Assembly: GCA_026014745.1 (NCBI GenBank)
Contig: JAOZHS010000002.1
Location: forward strand, 372,001 to 436,000
Source: Candidatus Bathyarchaeota archaeon
GTDB lineage: Archaea; Thermoproteota; Bathyarchaeia; Bathyarchaeales; Bathycorpusculaceae
DNA length: 64,000 bases
Direction of reading: 5' to 3'
Positions 34,961 through 43,585 of the stretch are shown here, in pieces; within the stretch, counting starts at the first letter, position 1; every line of letters begins with the position of its first letter. The notes beneath the pieces were generated by a model, which did no database searches, was not told the DNA's origin, and was given only the letters and a program-made list of their open reading frames with translations. Made by a program: the position numbers and the translations under genes.

Positions 34961-35743
34961 CTACCTAAATTTTGCGGCGCGGTTAGCTATCAAAGCGGCT
35001 ACTGCTCCAGCCGCTACACCCGAATCAATGTTAACGACCGCCAGCCCGAGTGAACAAGACTGCAACATCGCCATCAGTGTGCCTACACCTTTCTCGCCAA
35101 ACCCATAACTGTTCGAGGTCGGCACGGCAATAACGGGCACATCTACCATCCCCGCAACCACCGAGGCTAAAGCGCCTTCACGTCCCGCCACCACAACCAC
35201 AACATCCACGTCGGCAGCTACAACTGCTTTTAGGGGTTCAAGGAGCCGATGAATCCCTGCGACTCCGACATCATAGAAGGCAGATACGGCACAACCCATT
35301 TCTTGGGCGATAATTGTTGCTTCTTCGGCAACGGGTATGTCTGAGGTTCCTGCCGTTAAGACCCCGATTCTGCCTCCACTGGGTTTAGTGTGGAAGGTTT
35401 TGGTTTTTATGATTACCATCTTTGCCTTATCATTAACCTCCACAGAGGCGTCGCTGTCTGCAAAACAAGCCTTAACCGCTGCGATGTGAGCGTCACTGCA
35501 TCTGCTTATGAGGGCGCGTCCGCACCGTTCAACCATACGCCGCGCGATGGCTGCCACGTCTGGGGGGGTTTTGCCTTCTGCCAACACAACCTCGGGCACG
35601 CCTTTGCGTAAGCCTCGGTTTCCATCGAGCCGCGCTAAACAGCCCACATCATCGATAGCAAGTAACTGTAGCATTTTTTCGGCTTCGACAATGGTGAGTT
35701 CTTTGGCGGCGACTTTGCCTAAAATATCTCTAAGAGATGACAT
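34961..35743 (-). CDS. larB: Nickel-pincer cofactor carboxylase LarB
   Basis: The 260-aa LarB carboxylates and hydrolyses nicotinate adenine dinucleotide to pyridinium-3,5-biscarboxylate mononucleotide, step one of nickel-pincer (NPN) cofactor synthesis. The C-terminal part is related to PurE: GVLTAGTSDIPVAEEA, FYDVGVAGIHRLL, VVVVVAGREGALASVVAGMV, and AVPTSNSYG. It is divergent from larC, which with larE completes the pathway. The intergenic region has a TATA-like ATAATATATC that may serve both. No larA is in view. Confidence 0.93.
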   Translation of the reverse strand: MSSLRDILGKVAAKELTIVEAEKMLQLLAIDDVGCLARLDGNRGLRKGVPEVVLAEGKTPPDVAAIARRMVERCGRALISRCSDAHIAAVKACFADSDASVEVNDKAKMVIIKTKTFHTKPSGGRIGVLTAGTSDIPVAEEATIIAQEMGCAVSAFYDVGVAGIHRLLEPLKAVVAADVDVVVVVAGREGALASVVAGMVDVPVIAVPTSNSYGFGEKGVGTLMAMLQSCSLGLAVVNIDSGVAAGAVAALIANRAAKFR

Positions 35744-35818
35744 AAGCAGACAATATTTAAAAAACGCATCATAATATATCTATTATGCTTGCCTAAACCA
35801 AACGCTTTTGTGATAACT

Positions 35819-37063
35819 ATGTTGACTGACAACAAAATTTTGGTAATTGATTGCCAAGCTTCAGGTGTAGCCGGAGACATGATTTTAGGCGCCCTAATAG
35901 ACTTAGGCGCAGACCAAAGCAAAATTGTTTCAGCCATAAAAACGCTGGAAGCCCCAGAGTTTGGCTACGAAAACCTCCACATAGACATAAAAGAGGTTCT
36001 CCGCGGCGAGTTTAGAGCCACACAAATCGACGTGACCTCAAAAACTGCACATAAGCGTCATGGCAGCCAACTCATCGAAATCGTGCAAAAAGCCGCAGCC
36101 AACCTCAACCTAACACCGAAAGCTCAAGCATTCGCTTCTGGAGTCATCCAAACCCTAATTCGCGCCGAAGCAACCCTTCATCAAACCGGCTTTGATGACG
36201 CCCACCTCCATGAAGTTGCACTAGTTGATACTGCAGCGGAGATTTTGGGAGTAGCTGCCGCGTTGGAGGATTTGGGGTTGTTTGAGGCAAAAATCGTTTC
36301 AACTTCTCTGGCGGTGGGGGGTGGCACGTTTAGGTTTTCGCATGGTGTAACGTCTGCTCCTGCGCCTGCGACGTTGGCGATTTTGCAGTCCAAGAATTTT
36401 CCCTTCCACGGTGGACCCATCGAAGCAGAGTTGGCAACGCCTACTGGCGCGGCGATTCTGGTTAATTTGGTTGATGAAGTCAGCAGGTTCTATCCCGCGG
36501 TTGTGCCGTTGCGTGTGGGTTATGGGGCTGGAACTAAAGAATTCAAAGAGATGCCCGCAGTTTTGCGCTTAACCATAGGCAGTAGCCAAAATGACGGATT
36601 GACGCGGGACGAAATCGCGGTTTTAGAAACTAACGTTGACGATGTCACTGGGGAAACGTTGGGTTACACGTTTGATAAGCTGTTGGCGGAGGGCGCTAAA
36701 GATGTCAGTTTAATCCCCATGTACACCAAGAAGAACCGCCCCGGAACAATCATCAAAGTCATAGCGGACCAAAAAGACGCCGCCCACCTCTCCAAAGTGC
36801 TTATTGATGAGACGGGTACGTTGGGAGTCCGCGTCTACTACTGTGAGCGGCATATCATCAATCGAGAAGTCCACACTGTCGATTTGCTTCTTTTTGGCAG
36901 CAAAGAAACGGTGCGCTTAAAAGTTGCCAAGAACGCTCAAGGCCGAATAATCCGCATCAAACCCGAATACGAGGACCTAAAAAGGCTGGCAGAGAAAACG
37001 GGGAAGCCGCTTCGGGAGCTCATGGAGTTGGCGGTGGCAAAGATGAAAGAAAAATTTCCTTAG
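35819..37063 (+). CDS. larC: Nickel insertion protein LarC
   Basis: The 414-aa protein inserts nickel into the thiolated pincer ligand in a CTP-dependent reaction, the last step of NPN synthesis. It starts with VIDCQASGVAGDMILGALID, has a His-rich metal region (TLHQTGFDDAHLHEVALVDT) and a C-terminal half with ETNVDDVTGETLGY. In lactobacilli it is made through a ribosomal frameshift between larC1 and larC2. Here it is one uninterrupted frame. The longest frame starts at TTG 35789; ATG 35819, which aligns with homologues, is preferred. larE follows after 9 bp. Confidence 0.92.
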   Translation: MLTDNKILVIDCQASGVAGDMILGALIDLGADQSKIVSAIKTLEAPEFGYENLHIDIKEVLRGEFRATQIDVTSKTAHKRHGSQLIEIVQKAAANLNLTPKAQAFASGVIQTLIRAEATLHQTGFDDAHLHEVALVDTAAEILGVAAALEDLGLFEAKIVSTSLAVGGGTFRFSHGVTSAPAPATLAILQSKNFPFHGGPIEAELATPTGAAILVNLVDEVSRFYPAVVPLRVGYGAGTKEFKEMPAVLRLTIGSSQNDGLTRDEIAVLETNVDDVTGETLGYTFDKLLAEGAKDVSLIPMYTKKNRPGTIIKVIADQKDAAHLSKVLIDETGTLGVRVYYCERHIINREVHTVDLLLFGSKETVRLKVAKNAQGRIIRIKPEYEDLKRLAEKTGKPLRELMELAVAKMKEKFP

Positions 37064-37072
37064 AGGGCTACC

Positions 37073-37891
37073 ATGGAGTTGCTTGAACGTAAACTTGAGC
37101 TGCTCAAGAAGTTTATTGCTGAAAAGGGCAAGGACGGCGTGGTAGTGGCGTTTTCAGGCGGCGTAGACAGCTCTACTTTAGCTGCGATTTGCCATGAGGT
37201 TTTAGGTGACAGAGCTGTCGCGGTCATTGCTCAATCCCCAACTTATAGCAATGCGGAAATGGTGGACGCCAAACTAACTGCACAAAACATTGGCATACCT
37301 CTCTACGTGATAGAAACCAACGAGCTAGAGAACCCTGATTTTAGGCGTAATCCTGAAAACCGCTGCTATTTCTGCAAAAAAGAACTCCTCCAAACCTTAC
37401 TGGCCTACGCGCAAAAGCTGGGGTTTGAGGCGGTTTTTGAAGGCACTAACCATTCGGATTTAAGTGGGCATCGACCTGGCTTAAGAGCAGTTCAAGAAAC
37501 CCCTAACGTTTACAGCCCATGGATGGAAACAGGGTTTAGTAAAGAGGAAATTCGCCAAGTTGCTAAACAACGGGGGCTTTCGGTGGCGGATAAGCCTGCG
37601 TTGGCGTGTTTAGCGTCGCGGATACCGTTTAATGTGGAGATTACTGCGGAGAAGTTGCGAAGAGTTGAGCAGGCAGAGCAGGCTGTTAGGGCTATTGTGG
37701 GTGTTGTGCAGATTCGGGTGCGGGACCACGACGGGTTGGCACGCATAGAAGTTGACCCAACAGAGCGTGTAAGGTTTTGCAGTGCAGAGGTCATGGATAA
37801 GGTGGCAGCGGCGCTTAAGCAGTTGGGCTTTAGGTATGTAACAGTTGATTTAGAGGGCTACCGTCAGGGGAGCATGCTAAAAACCCTTTAG
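37073..37891 (+). CDS. larE: ATP-dependent sulfur transferase LarE
   Basis: The 272-aa PP-loop enzyme (SGGVDSS at 28-34) adenylates the pincer precursor carboxylates and converts them to thiocarboxylates. The segment KPALACLASRIPF holds Cys179, aligned with the sacrificial cysteine of lactobacillus LarE, so a sulfur-sacrifice mechanism is predicted. A CYFCK motif at 98-102 is also present and could hold a metal or iron-sulfur cluster as in some other LarE forms. It is the second gene of larC-larE. The NPN product presumably serves a LarA-type racemase or epimerase encoded elsewhere. Confidence 0.92.
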   Translation: MELLERKLELLKKFIAEKGKDGVVVAFSGGVDSSTLAAICHEVLGDRAVAVIAQSPTYSNAEMVDAKLTAQNIGIPLYVIETNELENPDFRRNPENRCYFCKKELLQTLLAYAQKLGFEAVFEGTNHSDLSGHRPGLRAVQETPNVYSPWMETGFSKEEIRQVAKQRGLSVADKPALACLASRIPFNVEITAEKLRRVEQAEQAVRAIVGVVQIRVRDHDGLARIEVDPTERVRFCSAEVMDKVAAALKQLGFRYVTVDLEGYRQGSMLKTL

Positions 37892-38087
37892 TCTTGTACA
37901 GGGACTGCCCAATTGAGTTGCTATAGACCTTACTGTCCTCCCTTGTTGGCGGGGATTTTTACTGGTTTTCAACATGCTAATGCGCTTGTTTTGCGCCAAT
38001 AGTGACCTACCCCCCTTAGGTTTCTGCATAGAACCACTAATAGGATCCAAATAGGCTACAAATAGAAAGGAATACCGTTAGCTTATA

Positions 38088-38229
38088 CCAGTTGGGTCTA
38101 AACCCCACTTTGGCACGTACTTCACCAGAAGTGCTTACCAAACGCAAAATTTGAGGCAATCGCCTTTCTGCATTTTAGTAGTAACCTGTGGTCTATACAC
38201 ACGCCATGTGAAGCGTATTCCCCAACTGG
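38088..38229 (-). ncRNA. Putative structured RNA, unit 3 of the family
   Basis: On the minus strand the unit begins CCAGTTGGGGAATACGCTTC and ends GTTTAGACCCAACTGG. The terminal 9-bp stem CCAGTTGGG/CCCAACTGG differs from units 1 and 2 by three compensated pairs. A second stem GGCGTGTG/TACGTGCC (with G-U pairs) and a GGC/GCC hairpin sit inside. It lies 17 nt after unit 2 with no promoter of its own, so the two are probably made as one transcript. The remaining 37892-38087 gap shows nothing I recognise. Confidence 0.55.
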
Positions 38230-38246
38230 TCACCATCTGAGAAGGA

Positions 38247-38388
38247 CAGGTTGAGTCAAAACCCCACGTTTTTTCTCTCATAAGTCCATAAGTTCTTTTC
38301 AGGTCCTTTCTTGACGTTATCTTTGTCAGGTCCTTTAGGAGTAGCTTATGGTTTTAAGGAGGTTTCGTGAAGCGTATTCCTCAACCTG
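38247..38388 (-). ncRNA. Putative structured RNA, unit 2 of the family
   Basis: On the minus strand the unit begins CAGGTTGAGGAATACGCTTC and ends GGGGTTTTGACTCAACCTG. The terminal stem CAGGTTGAG/CTCAACCTG has 9 perfect pairs. Inside, CCATAAG/CTTATGG gives a 7-bp stem and TGAC/GTCA a small central hairpin around AAAGATAAC. It is followed by unit 3 and preceded by TTATATC at 38412-38418. Confidence 0.6.
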
Positions 38389-38411
38389 CAAGAGACTACG
38401 CCCAACCATCG

Positions 38412-38418
38412 GATATAA
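38412..38418 (-). promoter_or_regulatory. TATA-like promoter of RNA units 2 and 3
   Basis: TTATATC on the minus strand, centred 27 nt before the first base of the unit 2 stem. The 17 nt just before the stem, TTGGGCGTAGTCTCTTG, are identical to those before unit 1. Confidence 0.5.
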
Positions 38419-38606
38419 CGATATGCTGCATCAACATGCTAGCCACAAATAAGCTCCACAAATAGCCAGTATACATAATAAAAAAGCTAGTTTTTTTGAA
38501 TTTTATACAGACTATTTAGCGGTTAATTATAAATACACCTGAATTTGATAACAGACTTATAGCAAGCAAGTTAACTTGTTTGCAAAAAACGAAAGGAAAT
38601 CTGAAA

Positions 38607-41285
38607 ATGCATAAAAAACAGTCTATAATTTTGGCATTATTTCTAATGCTGATAATGTCTCTTAGCTTTATTCCCCTGCAAACAGCACGCAACGTAGGAT
38701 ACAAGTATCCCACTTGGTGCTACTGCGTTGTCAGCAACGACGTAATTGGCGTAGGGCAAACGGAAAAAATCATCTTCTGGATCAACAGCGTACCACCCAC
38801 CGCAAACGGACAATACGGCGACCGATGGAAATTCACAGTCGACATCATGAAACCTGACGGAACCAACGACACCATAGGACCAATAACTTCCGACTCAGTG
38901 GGAAGCGGCTACACCATGTACGTTCCCGCAGAACCCGGCAACTACACGGCTGTCGTGAAATTCCCCACAACCGTAATCACAGGGTTACCCTTCAAACCCG
39001 GCGTGCCAGACGCCCAACAACAAGGTTACGCATCCATCAACGACACCTACTACGCAAGCATAAGCGACCCCACACCATTCACAGTACAGCAAGACCCTAT
39101 ACCGCTTTGGCCTGAAACACCCCTACCAAGCGCATACTGGACGCGACCAATCAACAGCGCCAACATCTACTGGTACACCCTCGCTGGCGACTGGCTAGAC
39201 ATGGTTGGCTCATTTGGAGGCAACAACAACGCCCAAACCAATGGCCCAACAACCAGCTTCGGATATGGTCTAGCCCCTGAAAGCGCCCACATAATGTGGT
39301 CAACCCAAGGATTTACCGGAGGCATCATGGACGAAAGATTCAACGACTACACCTACGTAACTTCACACTACGGCGGATTATCCTTCTCGCCCCTAGTTCT
39401 TGACGGCAAAATCTACTATAATGCCATAAACCCCCAAATGAGCGAAGGCTGGTACTGCCTAGACCTCTACACGGGCAAGCAACTCTACTTCCACAACACC
39501 ACCGGCCCAGTAACAGGAGTCGGAGGCGGCATGTTCGACAACTACGGCTCCATCCCAACAGAGGCACTCTCATTCGCACAGATATACGACCCCGAATTAG
39601 ACAACCAAATGGGCGGATACCCCTACCTATGGAGCATGTCAGCAGCTACCCCAAACACTTGGATGATGTTTGACGCATACACAGGCAGCTACATCTGCAG
39701 CATAAACAACGTCCCATCAGGAACCAACTTCTTCGGCATGACCTCAGCATGGGGCACCGGAGTATACGGCAAAGACGGAAGCATACTCAGATACAACATT
39801 GCAGGAACACCCGGCCCAAGCCCATTCGCACCCGCTGGACCACCCTTCTACCTGCAATGCTGGAACTCAACCCAAGCTATCTGGTGGAAAGGCACCCAAC
39901 AAATGTACCAAAAAGGTGACTACTCAGGATTCTCAAGCAACAACTATGCCAGCTGGAGACCATACCTCAACTACACCTATGACGGAAGCCACGCCTACTC
40001 CCTCAATGTCTCGCTTCCATGGACATCATCATCAGGCAGCATCCAAACCATACGCGAAGACAAATACGTCATCGGCGGAGCTGCAGGCAGCAACAACGAA
40101 CAAGGCATCACACCAGGATACCTCTGGGCACTAAACTTAGACCCCTCCAAAGGCGCATTAGGCGCACTACTATGGAACGTAACATTCACGCCACCCTCTT
40201 CTGCAGGCAACAAAACCGTAAGCATGGGAACCGTTGACCCCGAAGACGGAGTCTTCCTATTCTCTTGCACCCAGACCCGAACCCGATGGGGCTACGACCT
40301 CGCAACGGGAAAACATATCTGGCAAAGCGAACCTGAAGAACCCATGAAATACTACGGCATGAGCAACACCAACATCTACGAAGGCAAACTCTACTCAGGA
40401 ACCTACCTCAACGGCGGCATCTTAGTCTGCTACAACATAACCACCGGCGAAGTACTCTGGAAATATGAACCCAAACAAATCGGCTACGAATCACCCTTCG
40501 GAGACTTCCCCGCAGAAATCGCATGCATCGCAGACGACAAAATATTCATCTACTCCAGCCCACTCTGGCGCACACAACCGCTCTGGCGTGGTTCATATGT
40601 ACGCTGCATCAACGCAACCGACGGCACAGAAATCTGGAAAATCCTCCACTACGGCAACGTAATCGTCGCAGACGGCTACGCGATAGGCCTCAACTATTAT
40701 GACAACAAAATCTACTGCTACGGCAAAGGACCCAGCCAATTAACCGTCACAGCCCCCGACGCAGGCGTAGACCTCGGCAAATCAGTCATTATCAGCGGCA
40801 CAGTCACCGACATCTCACCCGGCACCAAACAAACCGAGCAAGCAGCCAGATTCCCCAACGGTGTACCCGTAGTTTCAGATGAAAGCCAAGAAGCATGGAT
40901 GGAATTCGTGTATGAGCAGCAATCCGAACCCACAAACGCAACTGGCGTCGAAGTACAAATCGACGTGATAGACGGCAACGGCAACTTCCGCAACATCGGC
41001 ACCGCCCTCACAGACGCATCAGGCTTCTACAGCTTAAACTGGTTCCCCGACATCCCCGGCAAATACACCGTTAGCGCAAGCTTTGAAGGCTCCAGAGCCT
41101 ACTGGCCCTCCCACTCGCAGACAGCGTTTGCAGTTGACGAAGTAAGCAGCCAACCAACCCAGCAGCCCATAACTGCAGAGCCCCAATCCGACGCATACCT
41201 CATCGTAGGTGCAGCAGTAGCCATAATCATCGCCATAGCAGTCGTGGGTGCACTCATTCTGGTAGCTGTGAAAAAACGCCCATAA
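38607..41285 (+). CDS. PQQ-like beta-propeller surface protein (paralogue 2)
   Basis: The protein is 892 aa from ATG 38607, with AAAGGAAA upstream; the frame is open from TTG 38580. It has a signal peptide (about 1-27), an N-terminal Ig-like domain, the hinge PLPSAYWTRPI, a long propeller with blades like GKLYSGTYLNGGILVCYNITTGEVLW, then CYGKGPSQLTVTAPDAGV, a carboxypeptidase-regulatory-like sandwich, and a C-terminal membrane helix with KKRP. The order matches the gene at 9979-12432. It has a larger, aromatic-rich insert in the propeller. It likely forms part of the outer envelope; ligand unknown. Confidence 0.82.
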   Translation: MHKKQSIILALFLMLIMSLSFIPLQTARNVGYKYPTWCYCVVSNDVIGVGQTEKIIFWINSVPPTANGQYGDRWKFTVDIMKPDGTNDTIGPITSDSVGSGYTMYVPAEPGNYTAVVKFPTTVITGLPFKPGVPDAQQQGYASINDTYYASISDPTPFTVQQDPIPLWPETPLPSAYWTRPINSANIYWYTLAGDWLDMVGSFGGNNNAQTNGPTTSFGYGLAPESAHIMWSTQGFTGGIMDERFNDYTYVTSHYGGLSFSPLVLDGKIYYNAINPQMSEGWYCLDLYTGKQLYFHNTTGPVTGVGGGMFDNYGSIPTEALSFAQIYDPELDNQMGGYPYLWSMSAATPNTWMMFDAYTGSYICSINNVPSGTNFFGMTSAWGTGVYGKDGSILRYNIAGTPGPSPFAPAGPPFYLQCWNSTQAIWWKGTQQMYQKGDYSGFSSNNYASWRPYLNYTYDGSHAYSLNVSLPWTSSSGSIQTIREDKYVIGGAAGSNNEQGITPGYLWALNLDPSKGALGALLWNVTFTPPSSAGNKTVSMGTVDPEDGVFLFSCTQTRTRWGYDLATGKHIWQSEPEEPMKYYGMSNTNIYEGKLYSGTYLNGGILVCYNITTGEVLWKYEPKQIGYESPFGDFPAEIACIADDKIFIYSSPLWRTQPLWRGSYVRCINATDGTEIWKILHYGNVIVADGYAIGLNYYDNKIYCYGKGPSQLTVTAPDAGVDLGKSVIISGTVTDISPGTKQTEQAARFPNGVPVVSDESQEAWMEFVYEQQSEPTNATGVEVQIDVIDGNGNFRNIGTALTDASGFYSLNWFPDIPGKYTVSASFEGSRAYWPSHSQTAFAVDEVSSQPTQQPITAEPQSDAYLIVGAAVAIIIAIAVVGALILVAVKKRP

Positions 41286-41309
41286 CTCTTCCCCTCTTTT
41301 CTTTTTTTG
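41286..41309 (+). terminator. U-tract terminator after the second PQQ gene
   Basis: Right after the stop, the plus strand holds pyrimidine runs ending in CTTTTTTTG. This fits archaeal termination and lies before the tRNA-Leu gene. Confidence 0.5.
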
Positions 41310-41387
41310 TCCCTGTTCTTGAGCAGAATTCGGTAGACGCTAAACACAAAACTTAAACAATACTTTGTAGAGTGTATCGGTGCTGGT

Positions 41388-41512
41388 GGCGGGGTATCCG
41401 AGCCAGGTCTAAATAGGTGGCCAGACACCGCAAGGTGCACCTAAGATATGGAGGAGGACTTAAGATCCTCTGGCGCAGGCCTTCGTGGGTTCAAGTCCCA
41501 CCCCCGCCACCA
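41388..41512 (+). tRNA. tRNA-Leu (UAA) with expanded D-loop, probable intron
   Basis: Acceptor GGCGGGG/CCCCGCC, D stem TCC/GGA, anticodon stem GAGGA/TCCTC with loop CTTAAGA (anticodon UAA), a class II variable arm, T stem GTGGG/CCCAC, discriminator A and encoded CCA are all present. Between AGGTCTAAAT and GATATGGA the D-loop carries an extra hairpin (41415-41442): AGGTG/CACCT outside and CACC-GCAA-GGTG inside. It is best read as a non-canonical archaeal intron at the D-loop, to be removed by the splicing endonuclease. The exact splice sites cannot be set by eye. Confidence 0.88.
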
Positions 41513-41691
41513 CTTCCTTAAAAATACTGGGGGTTTATCCCTGGCAAACCCCAACAGTATTTTTTAAAAATCTAGGATCGCATTTGGCTGTTTTTCTTAT
41601 TGAATTTGAGGAGCTTTCTAAAGGATTTTACAAAACCTTAAAAATAATCCATAGTTAAAGGTTAAATAACAATCTTCTGAATGGGAATAGT

Positions 41692-42658
41692 ATGCGTAAA
41701 ATCCGAGTATTTGTCAGTTCCTCCCTCTTAGAGCTTGAAAATGAAAGGGAGATGGCTCTAGAAACTATAAACCAGTTGAATATGGAGCCAGTAATGTTCG
41801 AACAACTCCCAGCAATGGACAAAAATCTCGAAAGCGCATATTTGGATGAAATAAAAAATTCGAATATTTTTGTCGCTATTTTATGGAAGGACCTTACCGA
41901 AGCTGTAGAAAAAGAGTTTAACACAGCAATTGAGCTTGGAGTTCCCGTGTTGCTTCTTGTCAAAACGATTACCTACCGTGAAGCAAGAACACAAAAACTT
42001 GAGAGCTTTTTGAGCGGAAATACTCAAATTGAACTAAACCAAGGAATTCAATATGTTCCTTTCCGAAAAAAGTTTCGAACCTTACGGGAACTTGAAAGAG
42101 AATTAAAGGAAGGCTTGATGAATCTTGTTTCTAGCAGATTTATAGAGCCTGCTTTAACTTCGACTAGTATTGAGACCACGTGGAAAACTGCGATAAACGT
42201 CATCAAAAATGCCAAAAGGCGTCTTTTGATAGTTGTAAAAACCCCTCAAATGCTATTAGGGCTAAGACCCTATGGTTCTGAACAAAAGAATTACTTAGAA
42301 GAGTCTTTTTTTTAAAGCAGTTGAAGCATGGATTGATTTATTGAAACAAGACGAGCACCGCCGATTTTTGTATCTATACTCTTTGGAACACACCAAAGAA
42401 GAAATATCAAAATACAATTTGCAGAACATTTTTGAAGCGAACTTGGAAAAATATAAAAAAATTGAAAACGAGACTAAAGGCAGATTTGAAATAGGTTCAA
42501 TGCAGGAATTCCCAGGTCAAATTTTGGTCGGCGACAACACTTTCGGAATCCAATTTAGAGCGCCTAAAGACAAAGTGTTTTCTGTTTTTCGACAAGATGC
42601 AAGTATTGCTGAAAATCTTTTTGAAACTTTTCTTGAATACAAAGCTCAGAACCGATAA
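41692..42658 (+). pseudogene. DUF4062 (TIR-like) gene with a +1 frameshift at a T8 run
   Basis: The first frame (41692-42315) starts IRVFVSSSLLELENEREMA, the DUF4062 signature, a domain related to TIR folds that occurs in signalling and defence proteins. It stops just after T8 (42306-42313). Removing one T joins it to the frame ending at 42658, giving about 321 aa: ...YLEESFF-KAVEAWIDLLKQDEHRRF... The C-terminal half has a helical section and GQILVGDNTFGIQFRAPKD, like the effector half of TrmB-type proteins. The shift may be decay, a sequencing slip or programmed slippage. It lies 180 bp after tRNA-Leu, a common integration place. Confidence 0.7.
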
Positions 42659-42859
42659 AGAGATACTACGCCATAACTGCAGGGGTCACGGAGTCAAACA
42701 AGCCGCCTCTGTGAAGCTTTTGGGTAGCTTGAGTCTGCATCCACAATAGCTGTGTAATCATTAGCCAGCAAGTGGAATTTGTGCTTGTAACAAAACTATA
42801 AATCAGTACCCAACCTATGCCTATCGTGTCTTTAGTTTTTGTTCTTGGAGCAGTGTCAA

Positions 42860-43585
42860 ATGGTAAGTTGGCTTTGGGCTTTTAGAAGCATTTTAGCCCG
42901 CGTAACAGGGACGAACACAACCGAGACGGCCATAATAATTCCTTATGGCAGACACAGCTATGGTCCACGTCCTAAGCTGGTCGGGGTAGGAGGCGCCAAA
43001 GAAAGGGAGGTTACGCTTAAAAAATCAGCTGGCAGCCGGATAGGAAATTTCTGCTCTATCTCGGCGGGGCTTGTGTTTACCTTTTTAGACAAGCACAATT
43101 ACCATTGGGGGTCAACCTACCCTTTCTACGCATTCTATGATGCTTGGAAATATGATGTGCCGCCCAACTATATCAAAGGCGAATTTGACGTATCAACGTT
43201 TGAAGCTAACCCCATTATCATCGAGAACGATGTTTGGATAGCCAGCAACGTTACAGTAAAAGAAGGCGTGACCATCGGGAACGGTGCAGTTGTTGCAATG
43301 GAGTCTTTGGTTACGAAAGATGTTCCGCCCTACGCAGTGGTGGGAGGTTGCCCTGCGAGAATTATTAAGTACCGTTTTGAGCCAGAGCAGATTGAAGAGT
43401 TACTTAAAATTGCTTGGTGGAACTGGTCGGACGAAAAAATCAGTCAATTTGTTCCGCTGTTGATGTCTGAAGATATTGATGCGTTCATAAGTGCCGCCAA
43501 AAAATCAACAGAGTCAACGACAGAGACTGGCGAAAAACCGAGTATAACTGAGTCGCTTAGCGTTCCGTTACACTATGCTGAGTAA
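42860..43585 (+). CDS. CatB/XAT-like hexapeptide acetyltransferase
   Basis: The protein is 241 aa from ATG 42860 (GGAG upstream; frame open from TTG 42839). It is a left-handed beta-helix acyltransferase: [25 protein letters not shown] with the likely catalytic His, then [57 protein letters not shown], and a closing helix WWNWSDEKI. This is the XAT/CatB branch that acetylates sugars, polysaccharides or antibiotics. Near surface-protein genes, a glycan substrate is likely, by inference. The last 40 residues are low-complexity. Its stop abuts the convergent gene. Confidence 0.85.
   Translation: MVSWLWAFRSILARVTGTNTTETAIIIPYGRHSYGPRPKLVGVGGAKEREVTLKKSAGSRIGNFCSISAGLVFTFLDKHNYHWGSTYPFYAFYDAWKYDVPPNYIKGEFDVSTFEANPIIIENDVWIASNVTVKEGVTIGNGAVVAMESLVTKDVPPYAVVGGCPARIIKYRFEPEQIEELLKIAWWNWSDEKISQFVPLLMSEDIDAFISAAKKSTESTTETGEKPSITESLSVPLHYAE

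Noticed and set aside
42659-42790. Possible fourth copy of the RNA family (GATACTACGCC, TGTGAAGC)
   Set aside because: Only short, scattered matches; no terminal stem can be drawn.
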